Shown: positions 53,796-64,000 of the stretch, in pieces
Numbering within the stretch: the first letter of the stretch is position 1
How the letters are laid out: each line of letters starts with the position of its first letter
From: Trebouxia sp. TZW2008
Taxonomy: Eukaryota > Chlorophyta > Trebouxiophyceae > Trebouxiales > Trebouxiaceae
Length of the DNA stretch: 64,000 nt
Assembly: GCA_002118135.1 (NCBI GenBank)
Contig: BDIU01000016.1
Location: 279,661 to 343,660 of the forward strand
Direction of reading: 5' to 3'
Made by a program: the position numbers and the translations under genes
The notes under the pieces: model-generated
Told to the model about the DNA's origin: nothing
The model's database searches: none
The model's input: the letters and a program-made list of their open reading frames with translations, nothing else

Positions 53796-56700
53796 CTACA
53801 CAATGTTGCCAATGTTCACATCTTTCCAGGCTGCTGGGTCGTTCTTTTCTGCAGCCTCCTTGAGCACTCCCAATATGCGTATCAGGGAACTTGCGCTCGG
53901 CCGCAGAGTCATGTCAGCCGCTAGACATTGGTTGGCGACCACCTGCAGGGCATTCAGTTTGTCAAATGCTGGTCATTGCGATGACTGATCATGCAGATTA
54001 CAGCAACAGCAAAAGATGGACAACAGGCGGAAGCACTTGCAGGTTCATGAGTCACTGCGTTCTTCTTACAAGCTGGTGGCAAAGAGCGCAGTCTCTGGAA
54101 GCTGTACATCATGTCAGCTTGTGCATCAGGTGTGCAGAGACGTCTTGCTCATCATGAGTCATGCATTCACAACCACAAAAGAGAGTACTTACCAAAAACT
54201 TGCTGGGTACAGGCTGACAACATGTCAATCCGATCTGTACAACAGGTCTGAAAGTATCAATTGCGCAGCCACATGCAGACAAACCTGCAATTGCATGCAG
54301 CATGCTTGCTCGTACAGCAGGATTGACAGCATGCAAATGACAGATCTCCAGTTTGACACCTCACACTACCCACCTTGAAGGGGCCTGGGGTGTCTCTGGG
54401 GAACAAGGGCTGCTTCTCATTTTGCACCACCTTGGTGATGATTTCTTGCTCCTTCAGCCCTACCCAGGGCTTCTGCCCTGTGCACATCTCCCATAGCAGG
54501 ATACCAAACGCATACACATCAGCAGCCTGCATGCATACAGCTCATTATCAGTTGAGCATGTATCAGCTTTGCGAAACAGCTCAGCTCAGGGTTTCTGCCC
54601 ATGCACACCTCAATAGCAGGATGCCAAATGCACACACATCAGCAGCCTGCACACACAGCTCAATGTTAGCCAAAAAAGTCTCAGCCCACACAACACAGCC
54701 TGCACAATAGCTCAAGTCAGGGCTTCTGCCCTGTGCCCATCTCGTATAGCAGGATGCTAAATGCATACACATTTGCAGCCTGTATACACAGCTCTCTGTT
54801 GACATTTGAAATATGATACACTCTCAGTTGACATCTGACAACCGCAAGCCATCTGAGTTCTGCTTGAGAACTATGTAAAATTTCATGCTGACAGCTTGCA
54901 AGCTGTGATCATTATGACATGGACTCGAATTGTGGGCTGTGATCATTGAGCATGGCAGATCAAGTAGGCACCTTTGTGCAGAAGTACTCCCACAATAAAA
55001 GTATCAGATCAATATGAACGTTACCTTCCAGACACAAGCATTTGCTGCTGTTTTGTGTCACAAAAATACCTTTGTGAGGAAGTAGTCCCGCAATAGCTCT
55101 GGCGCAGAATGCACAATGTTGCTGTAGCGCGCCGTCACCACATTGTACGGCTTCTGCGCTTGGCAAGCATTCTCAAAATCCGCCAACTGCAGCACAGTAG
55201 CATCATTTGGTCAGCATACCAGCCATGACATTATGGTCCATGAGTAGAAAGAACATCGCTCGTTCAGAATTGAAATCCAGGTAGACACCAAGGGCTGACT
55301 ACGGTGCTGTACAGCATGATATAAATGTCATCAGCAAAGCATGCCAAGGTCCACGCCTGCACAACATCTTATCTCAGCAGGGACACATTGCACAATAACA
55401 GCCAACATGACATTTGGACACATTCTTTGATCAAATCACCGGCGGTGCATTCTTGAGCAAAATGTCAAACCTTCTTGTCGCACCGCATCTTGCTTCATGA
55501 ACCTCGGCTGATGAACAACAACAGCCAGTGGGCAGCTAAGGGATTCAGCTTTGATTGCCGGAGTCTGTTATCAGGGTAAGTCGAAAGACTGCAAATTGAC
55601 CACTGCAACGATGCCTCTTGGGGTTGCTGGGTTGCTACACAGCATGATCACATCTTGTTTGAGCAGTGACACATGCTGCAAGTTGGACACAAGACTAAAC
55701 GCTGCAAAGATGGTGTGTAGGCAAATGACCGAAAACTAATTACTGCAGTGACGCCTCTTTGGCCTGTGTTGCTGCTGCACACTACAAACTTTGAAGGTGG
55801 TCCAATGATGTTCAGAGAAAGAAGTACAAAATGATCACTGCAAGTTTGTCTCTTGGGCAAGTGAATTCATTGATATAGTTTGTATGATACTGTCATATGC
55901 AAACAAGTGACTGACCACTGCAGTGACGCCTCTTGGGCTTGTAGTGCTGCTGCACAGCATGATGTTGGCGCCTCGCACATCTCCGTGAATGATGTTGTGC
56001 TCATGCATGTAGGCCAGCGCAGACACCACTTCCTGAGCTGTGCTGATGATGGCTAGCATATCAGGCTCCCCTGACAGGGACAAGTTCTTTCGGAACCAGC
56101 CCCTCTCGATTGCATCCTGTGTGATAAAACACAGGATGAATTGTTAACATTCATGCGTCAAATGATTGTCATGGGCAGTGAGGACTTGTTGACAAGATCG
56201 ATGGGCAGCTAATGGGTCATCATGAACAACATTGCCTTGCGCTGATGATGGCTAGCATGTCAGGCTCTCTTGATAGGGACAGGTTCTTTCAAAACCAGCC
56301 CCTCTCGACTGCATCCTATATGAAAAATATACAGTAAACACTGTTGGGCAATCTGGATGGAGAACAGAATCATCAGCAACCACTCATGAGCTGAAATAAC
56401 ATATTGTCAATTCTGCTCATGATGGCTAGCATATTTGGCTTCCTTAATAGGGACAGGTGCTTGCAAGAGCAGCCCCACCTGATTGCATTTTCTTGACATG
56501 GAGTCAATTGTAAGTCAATACTGTCACCCAATGAAGCCTTATTGGCTTGGCTGCACAGGAGCGTATGCTGAGATAGGTCAAGGCTTATGTTTTGAAAGAA
56601 AGAGTGAATGAATGGATGAATGATCAAATGAAGGCTTGCGTAGTGATGGACATGAAGGACAATGCTATGAAGAGAGCACATGTAGGTAAGAATTGAGGTA

Positions 56701-59700
56701 GATCTGCTTGTGTAAGGCCAATGACTGTTGCTTACAACTCCAGTATGAACGTGACAGTTGACCAACACCAACAAAATCTGTTGCACAAGGCAGTCAGGGT
56801 TTACCTGCAAGGAGCCCTTATCACAGTGGGCCCTCACTATCCAGGTCTCTAGGGTTTCTGCCTTGGCAGGCGGCGCTGTGGGCTTGTCCCCATCGCTTAG
56901 CTGCCTCGTCAAGTACAGACTCTGCAGACCATGCAGGACCATCAGTGATTTCTACAAAAAGTCAAGCGTTGTCGGCAGTGACAAAGGCTTGTCCTCATCA
57001 TTCCGCTGCCAAGTCAAGTACAGTTTCTGCATGCCAAAGCAGCACGAGCGGTGGCTCAAAGGCACTGCTTGTTACCAACAACATGCCAAGCAAGCATGTT
57101 GGCATGCACAGCAGCTGGCTGAAGGTGTTGATAGCTACACCAAGTTTTATAATGTCACATCACAATGCAGTCAGCTGATGTTTGGAGGCACATCTCTTGA
57201 CGTCCATGGCAGACGCACATTGCTGAGAAGCTTTGCGCTCAGCTGATATGCTGGGCAAATCCAACATGCCTACAACATCAGGACGCATACCACCTCCCCT
57301 ACTTTGAGCTGGGCAAAGACGTCCATGTCTGTTATGTTTGTGTGCCGTCAGACAGGTGAGAACGCGACATACCTTGTGGGGCCGGCAGGCATATCTAAGG
57401 GTGGCCAGGATGTTGGGGTGGTGCAGCTCACTGCAGATAAGGGCCTCTAGCGCTGGGGTCATCTCAGGGGTCAGAGGGGTATCCGTGATCTGCACCATAC
57501 AGCATTTGTGCTTGTGTTCCCTAGCATTAGTACTGTGTTGGTTTGATGTTTATCGTCAAGATTGCTCTTGATCAGCACTGTCAGATTGCATGCGGCATTC
57601 GGCACTACCTATGGCTCATTAGATAAACTGTAAAGGGGCGTAGCAAGCGCATGCTGAGGAATGTGACGTTTGGGCAAAGACGTCTGCCTAGCATGCTGTC
57701 TTATGAGCTGTGCTCACTATGCAGAGGCTTTGCTGGTGTTGGTTGTGTTGGTAGGCTTCAGCAGAAAGCCCACACCACATGGTGTGGTTCAATACACTCT
57801 TGCAGATGTTGTCATACACAGATCAATGCCGCAGCAACAGCAGCCAGGATCATCTCATTAGCAATTTCGCCAATGGTGCACAGCTCAGATATGGACACAG
57901 TACAGGAGGATGTACAATATTGAAAGGCTTGCTATACTTCTGATGCGATGCCAAGCAACCATTTGAGCCTGAATGCCAGCAGAACATTGCTGGCAAACTA
58001 AGGCAAGCATCAAGGTATCTCAAATGTGCTGCAGAGCAAACTTGCTGGTTCTGGCTGAAACACTTACCTTTATCGCAGCTGGCATTCGTTGATACGTCCC
58101 TCTGAAGAGCCGCCCTTTGCGTGTTTTGACAATGAGCTGTCCAAGTTTGAGATCCTCAATGGGCGGACCTGCCTGATCTGTCTTGACCACAGGAGCCTGT
58201 AGCATTGAGCAGGTTTGTCAAAGTTTGAATTGGAGAAAACTTTGGAGGGTGGTAACGCAAGTTGATCTTTGACGCAGGGTTCACTGAGCAAGTAGATGCA
58301 GTATGCAAGAATTGATCTCTGTGTTAGAATTGACTTGGCTCAATGTATGGCACACTTGTTACACTTGATGAACACAGAGTCGTCAAGCAAGTCAGATGCA
58401 GCAGCAATGTAGAACACTGCACTGGTCAGTACTGCCGGCTGCAGTTGATACAGCTGCAGTTCTGCTTGCAGACAGCAAGCAGTAAAGCCATTCGTCTACT
58501 GTCATAGCACTTGATCAGAAGAGCAAATATGATCAATACAATTCATGCCATGCCTCAAATGCAGCAGCTGCAGATACACACATCCTTGCATTGTTACAAG
58601 ATACGCACAAAACCTATTTTCGTGCATATTGAGCGCTGCATGAGTGCAACATCTTTGTTGCTGCTGTGAGTTTGTGGGCGCCACATCAGCAAGAACTTGC
58701 TATTGCACTGCCTGCACTCTCATCTGACTCTGTCTTTTTTGGCAAAAATGCACCATGAAGCAGGCAACATGGCATACCTGCTGTTGCTGGGAGTCCATGG
58801 GCTTCAAACTGGCAAAGAACAGCGTAGAAGGGCACGCCGCACTGCTCACAGACTTGACGGAGCTAGGAATGGCTATCACGGGCATGTGCTCATCCAGTGG
58901 ACCAGCACAGGCCGGCCGCAGCTGCATCCAGATTGTCTTGGGCATTGCTGCTTTGGAGGCTATCATGGTCTGGAAGTGCGAGCTGGTGTTAGCTAGCTGC
59001 TTTGTGCTGCTGCTTTCCATGTCTGTCGCAGTGTCCTGCATTCAGACAGCATTTATCAAAATATGGTGCGGTGCGTGAGTCTTGGGCACTGCTGCTTTGG
59101 AAGCATCCACAGTTTCTAGGTGCGAGCTGGTGTTGGATAGCTGCCTTGTGCTGCTGCTCTCCATCTCAGTTGCAGTGACCTGCATGCAGACATTATACAG
59201 CACACGTCACCTCGCATCATGTGATACACTGTGTGGTGTGCGCAGCTCAAGGTATGTGCAGCTAGCACAACGGAGGGTGCCAAAAACATGATGCTGACTA
59301 GCTGCTTAGGGCTGCTGGCGTCCACGTCTGCTGTGCTTTGACGTCATGGCATAGCAGATAATGCCAGTCTATAAATACCAGCTGGTCTGAACAACTCCAT
59401 CAAAGCTGCTACTCTGCACATCATCTGAGACCTGCTGCACGGGCTGCTGCTATCCAGATTTGCTAAGCTCTGGCAGCATCTCACATCACAGCTTGTGTGG
59501 CAGTTGAGTGCTGTCCTATGTTTTGGCAGCCACATATTCCATGATTGCTTTGAGCTGTTGCTTTTGAAGGCTGTCGCAGTTGCACAGGATTGTGGTGCTA
59601 TGAGTATTGGTGCGCCTGTGCCTCACACACTGGCAAGACGCATTGGCGTCAATGCAACACAGCAAACAGTATGACATGGTCCAAAGTTGGCTGCTATCCT

Positions 59701-62700
59701 GGGAACTTCAGCCAGCACTGCATCATCTGGCAGTTCTGCTGTGTGTGTTGTGCAGCAGGATGCAAGCCTGCATTGGCCACTGCTGCTGTGACAAGTTTTG
59801 CTGAAGGGTAGAGCAACACCAGAGACACCTGCAGCACCAGAGACACCTGCAGCACCAGAGACACCTGCGATGCTGCTGTTGCAACAGCTGCTGTCAGGTC
59901 ACATTCCGTCTGCTGCTGACCAACTACTTTTGTAGCTGCTGCTGCTTATGTTTGCAGCAGACCACGGCAGGCAAAGCGCATGACAATTCCTGGATGCCGT
60001 GTTGCACAAACAGTATGTCCAGCTGGAGTCACTGCTTCAGTGATTGCTGTGCATGTTGGTTTGCGACTCTGAGTGAGCTCCTTCGTGATCTGATAGGCTG
60101 CTTGGAGATTTGTTTTGCATTCAGCATGGCTGTCACCATGACATGTTGCTGTTGCTGATCCTCCATGATCTGTCAATGCTACATGCTTCTCCAAATGCTT
60201 ATTCAGCATTCTGTTAAGCACAGATATGCTGCTGCACCACGCTGCTGCAGCTGCTTTTGCTTGCCAGCAGAACAAGCTGTTGCTGGAGCGTCAGTGGCCC
60301 CAAACCCTGCTGAGCAGCAAACCCGCCAAGCACTAGTCCCAGTGGAAGCTGCTTTGCCATTTGTGGCAAATGACTCCTTTTGCTGAGGCTGTTGATGAGA
60401 TTGCAGCGCAAGACCGCAAGAGTTGTCTGCTGTGCAATGTGGGCCAATGAAGAAGCAGCCAGCCTTGAAAAGCAGGGCAGGTGATAATGTGATTTGCAAT
60501 CCATTTTCCTGTGTCCAAAGATGGTTTTGCTAGCAGTGTGTCTGCTGCTGAGCTGCCGGCTTTCAATACAAGTCTGCCTGCCGGCCTATCTGCCACAGCT
60601 ACTGCTCGTTTTTAAGGGTATTCTGGACTAGGGCTGCCCAGCACTGTTCAGTGTCCAGGACCTGACAGATCATCAGGCTGATACAACATACACAATGCAT
60701 TGAGCAGCACCATCTACAGTGCTCCGCAGGGTGAGTGCAACTATACAAGTGCAACAATGTGAGTGTGAAAATGTGAGCGTGAGAAGTCAAGAAAAGCCAA
60801 AATGTGAGCGTGAGAAGCCAAGAAAAGCCGACGCTCACCTCTGACTTGCCAACGACTGTGAAATGATCCCAGACATGCTGACCAGCAATGTCAGACCCTG
60901 ACAGCCCTGTGGCCTTATCGAAGGCCACATTGCAGAACAGGATCCTCCACTTGGGATACGACACGTCCACCAGCATGACGGCTGTATTCAAAGCTGCCTG
61001 GACATTTGCTGACCTGCAGTGCATGCATCTGGATGAAGAAGCTTCAAACATCTGTGTCAAGGACGCCACAAGAGCCGTTACGCGTCACCTGCTGCTGCGT
61101 ACAAAGGCTGTGTAGCACAGACATCAGGTCAGCATGCATGAGATGACTAGCACTGTGGCTTATAGTGCCCGCTCATCACTTGGCAAGGAGGTTACACAAG
61201 ACAGCTGCTGCTGTGGCAGCTGCACCGTGTCAGCATGCATAGTGCGACAGCATCGTAACGCACAATGCTCAGGTGATGCAACATAACATCATATGAGCTA
61301 GCGTGACGTATGGCATCAGGTGCTTACACAGCGGCAGCAGCAGCTGCGCCAGAAGCTGATGACAGCTCAGTCTGTGACTGAGGAGGCGCCAAGCTCTCAG
61401 TCATGAAGGAGCTACCAAGCTCAAGGCCCCTTGCCACCAGCTCTGCCAGATTGCACAGCAGCGTGCACTGCTCCACATCAAGCTTGCGTGGCCTCAAGTC
61501 TGTCACGCTCCTGCAGGCAGACAGATATCAGGAGGTACAGAGCCACAGCTTGCAAAGGCCTGCATATCTGGTCGCCAGATGGAAGCGCGCAATGCACAGG
61601 TTTAGCAACCGTATGCAGTGGATGCTGCAGATGCTGCTTGAAGGATAGATTGCGTGTTGATGGGCAAGCGCTGTTGCTACCCAACCTGTCTCCTGTCTTG
61701 CACCTCTATGTGCAAACCCGATACCTCGGTGCACATATGCACAGCTGAAGCTGAAAGGCTGTGAAAAGCCACAGGTAGTGATGAATAGCTAACAGCGAGC
61801 CAAGGCACAAACCCATCAGCATGCATGCTCACACGGCTGGAGCCATTTAGAGGCAATGGATCAAGGTAGTGATGGGAGGCTTACAGGGAGCCAAGACGGT
61901 AGCCCATAGACGAGATGAGGGGCGCTGCCGCATGAAACCGCACATGAGGGGGTCCTGACACCAGCGGGTGTGGTGCAAACCTGCAAATCAGATGTGAGCA
62001 ATTGGTATCTCTATAAACGGGTAGACAAGGCACACTGCTGTGCATTTGAGGAGAATGACACCTGATGCATGACTGTGGCCTCAAAAGCTGCCAGTCCTTT
62101 GTGCAGCGCATTGCACTGTGTTGCTAGCAGCAATGCTTTGACCCACAAGAACCTTTTGGAACTTTTCAACTTCTGCTGAAGAGCTTGCAGCAGAAGGCAT
62201 GAAGGCATGCATGCCTTGCGCAGAACTCACCTGGTCTGTCAGCATATCCTTTACAATCAGCAGCTCTGGCTAAGAGTAAACTTCACGCACAACAGCCGTG
62301 TTGCCTTGACGTTGACTGAAAACAGAAGTCTTTTCTACGCATGCCCATGGAAGCGTGCATGCCATGACTCACCGAGAGTCTGCCAGCATATCTTCTACAA
62401 TCAGCAACTCTGGCTGCTCCGGAACCAACAGCCACACACAGAAGGAGACCTTCCTGTCTGTGTAGGGCTGCGAGCTAGCCACGCCCGACGCTGATAGTAT
62501 TGTTTGCCTCTCAGCACCAAGAACAGCAATACATGACAGAGGAATCTGCAGACACAGCGTCAAGGGTGATTGCTGCCACCTGTCGTGAGCTGCCATAAGC
62601 AAAACTGGTGTTGTGTGCAATCCAGCTATGCATCACATCTAATTGAGCACACTGGGAATGGTATCATATGCCTGATGCTCACAATTTGTATAGCAGGCAT

Positions 62701-63229
62701 GCAGGCATTGTACTCCAGCGCGAAACAAGCTGTGCAATGCCAGATGCAACGCTGACAGTGCTTGCGGGCATTGGAGGGGAGGTCAGAAACAGCGCAGATG
62801 CAAGTTGTTCCAAGCTGCCATGACAATTGAAAGGCATCTGTAGCAAGATCATGATGCCTTGTGTCTCATGAATAGTGCAAGTTGATAATGCTCCTTGTGA
62901 CAGTCTATGGTCTGACACTGTCCTCGCATCAATGATGCGACTTTGCAACAGCTGCAAAGACGCTCAGAAGTCACCTCTAGAAGCTCGGCAAGTAGCCGAG
63001 TTGCTTCGTCAGCTTTGGGGTGGCTTCGTGGAACATGCAGCTTTTCCACAAAGTCCTGTCTAGCAGCTTCGTTGGCTGGTGGGGCGGGCGCTCGATAGTT
63101 CTTTTGTACAAACGATGGGTCAGAGTAGTTTGGCGCCATGGCGAGCCTTGCTTCTAGACTTGAGGCCACAGCCTCAAGCGGTACTGGCTTGTTAGCATCA
63201 AACTTTTGTGATGAACTTTTGGTGAACCC
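53796..63229 (-). CDS. GAF-PAS-protein kinase (TKL/Raf-like), 5' end missing
   Basis: A sensor kinase. Exons 62975-63229, 62373-62545 (LSCIAVLGAERQTILSASG ... DRKVSFCVWLL), 61885-61980 (VSGPPHVRFHAAAPLISSMG) and 61328-61510 (DLRPRKLDVEQCTLLCNLAE) form a GAF domain. Exon 60839-61013 is PAS (WRILFCNVAFDKATGLSGSD). Exons 60603-60662 and 58778-59035 are linker. Kinase exons: 58068-58196 (glycine loop LGQLIVKTRKGRLFRG, AAIK lysine), 57373-57489 (ALICSELHHPNIL, helix C Glu), 56805-56921 (hinge, HCDKGSLQ), 55916-56115 (NIIHGDVRGANIML), 55070-55186 (LADFENACQ ... HSAPELLRD), 54374-54526 (ADVYAFGILLWEMCTGQKPW) and 53796-53942 (CLAADMTLRPSASSLIRIL). HRD is HGD, and DFG is DFE. The first exon upstream of 63229 is not found. 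Confidence 0.85.
54374..54800 (-). repeat. three copies of kinase subdomain IX exon start
   Basis: Exon 54374-54526 starts TGCAG then GCTGCTGATGTGTATGCG. Copies of this edge lie near 54575-54660 and 54700-54790, both keeping DV(Y/C)AFGILL-like sequence; the second has an insertion. Confidence 0.8.
55590..56480 (-). repeat. copies of both edges of the kinase catalytic-loop exon
   Basis: The 3' edge of exon 55916-56115 (AAGAGGCGTCACTGCAGTG) is repeated near 55605-55645 and 55740-55770. The 5' edge (GGGCTGGTTCCGAAAGAACT, LSGEPDMLAI) is repeated near 56235-56320 and 56400-56480. One exon is thus flanked by copies of its own two ends. Confidence 0.75.
56800..57045 (-). repeat. duplicated kinase hinge-exon start
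   Basis: The segment 56960-57045 repeats the first part of exon 56805-56921 (GTACAGACTCTGCA / GTACAGTTTCTGCA and GGCTTGTCC(C/T)CATC on the plus strand). Confidence 0.65.
58778..59340 (-). repeat. copies of the kinase linker exon start
   Basis: Exon 58778-59035 starts TGCAG then GACACTGCGACAGACATGGA. Copies near 59075-59185 (ATEMESSSTRQLSNTSSHLE) and 59270-59345 follow. The first copy keeps the frame. Confidence 0.7.
59350..60600 (-). other. kinase linker region, exons uncertain
   Basis: Overlapping long open frames on the minus strand (for instance 60333-60596, LDTGKWIANHIITCPAFQGW) suggest one or more linker exons, but I could not choose between frames. Confidence 0.3.
59820..59875. repeat. 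21-bp tandem repeat (GAGACACCTGCAGCACCA)
   Basis: Three units of CACCAGAGACACCTGCAG in the kinase gene; intronic as modelled. Confidence 0.8.
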
Positions 63230-64000
63230 CTGCGCAATACCATATATGCATTATGCAAGAGCTTATCGACTTGTATGCAGCATGGAGTGTAGCACGTGCA
63301 ATGGCAGGACACATGCTACATGATCGACATTTACTTATGGACAGCGCTTTCGCGCACCTCTTTGCTATTGATGGGTGCAGGTTGCCCAACTGTCTTCAGG
63401 TCTGAGTGGCCACACCCCATCTTGGCAGCTTATTGGGGTCAACAGTTGAGAACAACAACTTTGGTGCGGGCGTAGACGTATACAGACAAGCTGTCCTGAC
63501 AGTGCTTTTAGCCCAGAAAAAGTGATGAAGGTGGTGAGGCTCGACTGGACCACGTCTGTTGGCGTACCATCACTGAAGCCTCACCACCCACGCTGCTTGC
63601 AGTGATCAACGGAGTGGTTACTCGTGAGAAAGTCTTACGGAGAAAGACTCAAGAGGTGAACCAAACGCAGGGTGGCAAAGCTATTGCGTGGACACGCGTG
63701 AAGCCAATGTCGTTCCGCTGTTGACGGTAGGCTAGACAGCATAGTGCTCAGCGCTGACAATTGCTACAAAACGCCGACTGCATAGGGACAGCAGACAGCG
63801 CACCCGGGTCAAAAGTTGCAAGTCTCGAGCGACTGTTTTGGCCAATTTGTTACATTGTCAACTGTTACGGCGTCATTGCGGCCGTTACGCCGCAATGACG
63901 CCGTAACACTTCAAAGAAGCGACTTCAATTTTCAATTTCCAGTGAGAGAGCAGAAAGGTCACGAGCCCCAGCCGAATGGCGAATGGGCGAAAGCCGACAG
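63230..64000. promoter_or_regulatory. kinase 5' region with perfect hairpin
   Basis: Likely first exon, 5' UTR or promoter of the kinase gene. No initiating exon found. A perfect 20-bp inverted repeat with a 6-nt spacer lies at 63863-63908; its arms contain TGACG cores. Confidence 0.4.

Overview
The window looks like nuclear DNA from a green alga (Chlorophyta, lineage uncertain). Genes are split into many short exons by long GT-AG introns. The gene set is plant-like: an R1R2R3-MYB factor, a bZIP factor, a type II peroxiredoxin with a transit-peptide-like leader, and a TKL/Raf-like sensor kinase. Almost every 3' splice site I placed ends in TGCAG with little polypyrimidine before it. There is no bacterial-style operon structure.

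Layout, left to right: (1) a small membrane protein, minus strand, 219-938; (2) a family X DNA polymerase, minus, 1776-11945, with NLS, BRCT, 8-kDa, HhH, palm and a TdT/Pol mu-type GW motif; (3) an R1R2R3-MYB factor, minus, 12682-23178; (4) a bZIP factor, minus, 24855-28967; (5) an armadillo-repeat protein, minus, about 30735-36640; (6) a large Gln/Ser-rich protein of unknown function, minus, about 38830-43238; (7) a four-span membrane protein, minus, 45182-48633; (8) the peroxiredoxin, the only clear plus-strand gene, 49304-52763, sharing a divergent promoter with gene 7; (9) a GAF-PAS-protein kinase, minus, 53796 to at least 63229.

The main structural oddity runs through every large gene. 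Introns are filled with tandem, partly decayed copies of the neighbouring exon edge. Each copy carries a splice site (usually the TGCAG acceptor) plus the first 20-100 nt of the exon. Clear cases are the 46-bp array at 6301-6585, the 133-bp array at 9388-9870, the bZIP zipper-exon array at 25057-25560, and the peroxiredoxin intron 4 array at 50040-51370. Some copies keep the reading frame and could be alternative exons; others carry stops. Three dispersed families sit on top: a pogo/Tc1-like MITE (five copies), a 105-115 bp SINE-like repeat (two copies), and a 66-71 bp structured mini-retroposon with target-site duplications (two copies).

Exon boundaries were read by eye from GT/AG sites, reading frame and family motifs. 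Terminal and middle exons of several genes are incomplete, as stated in each entry.
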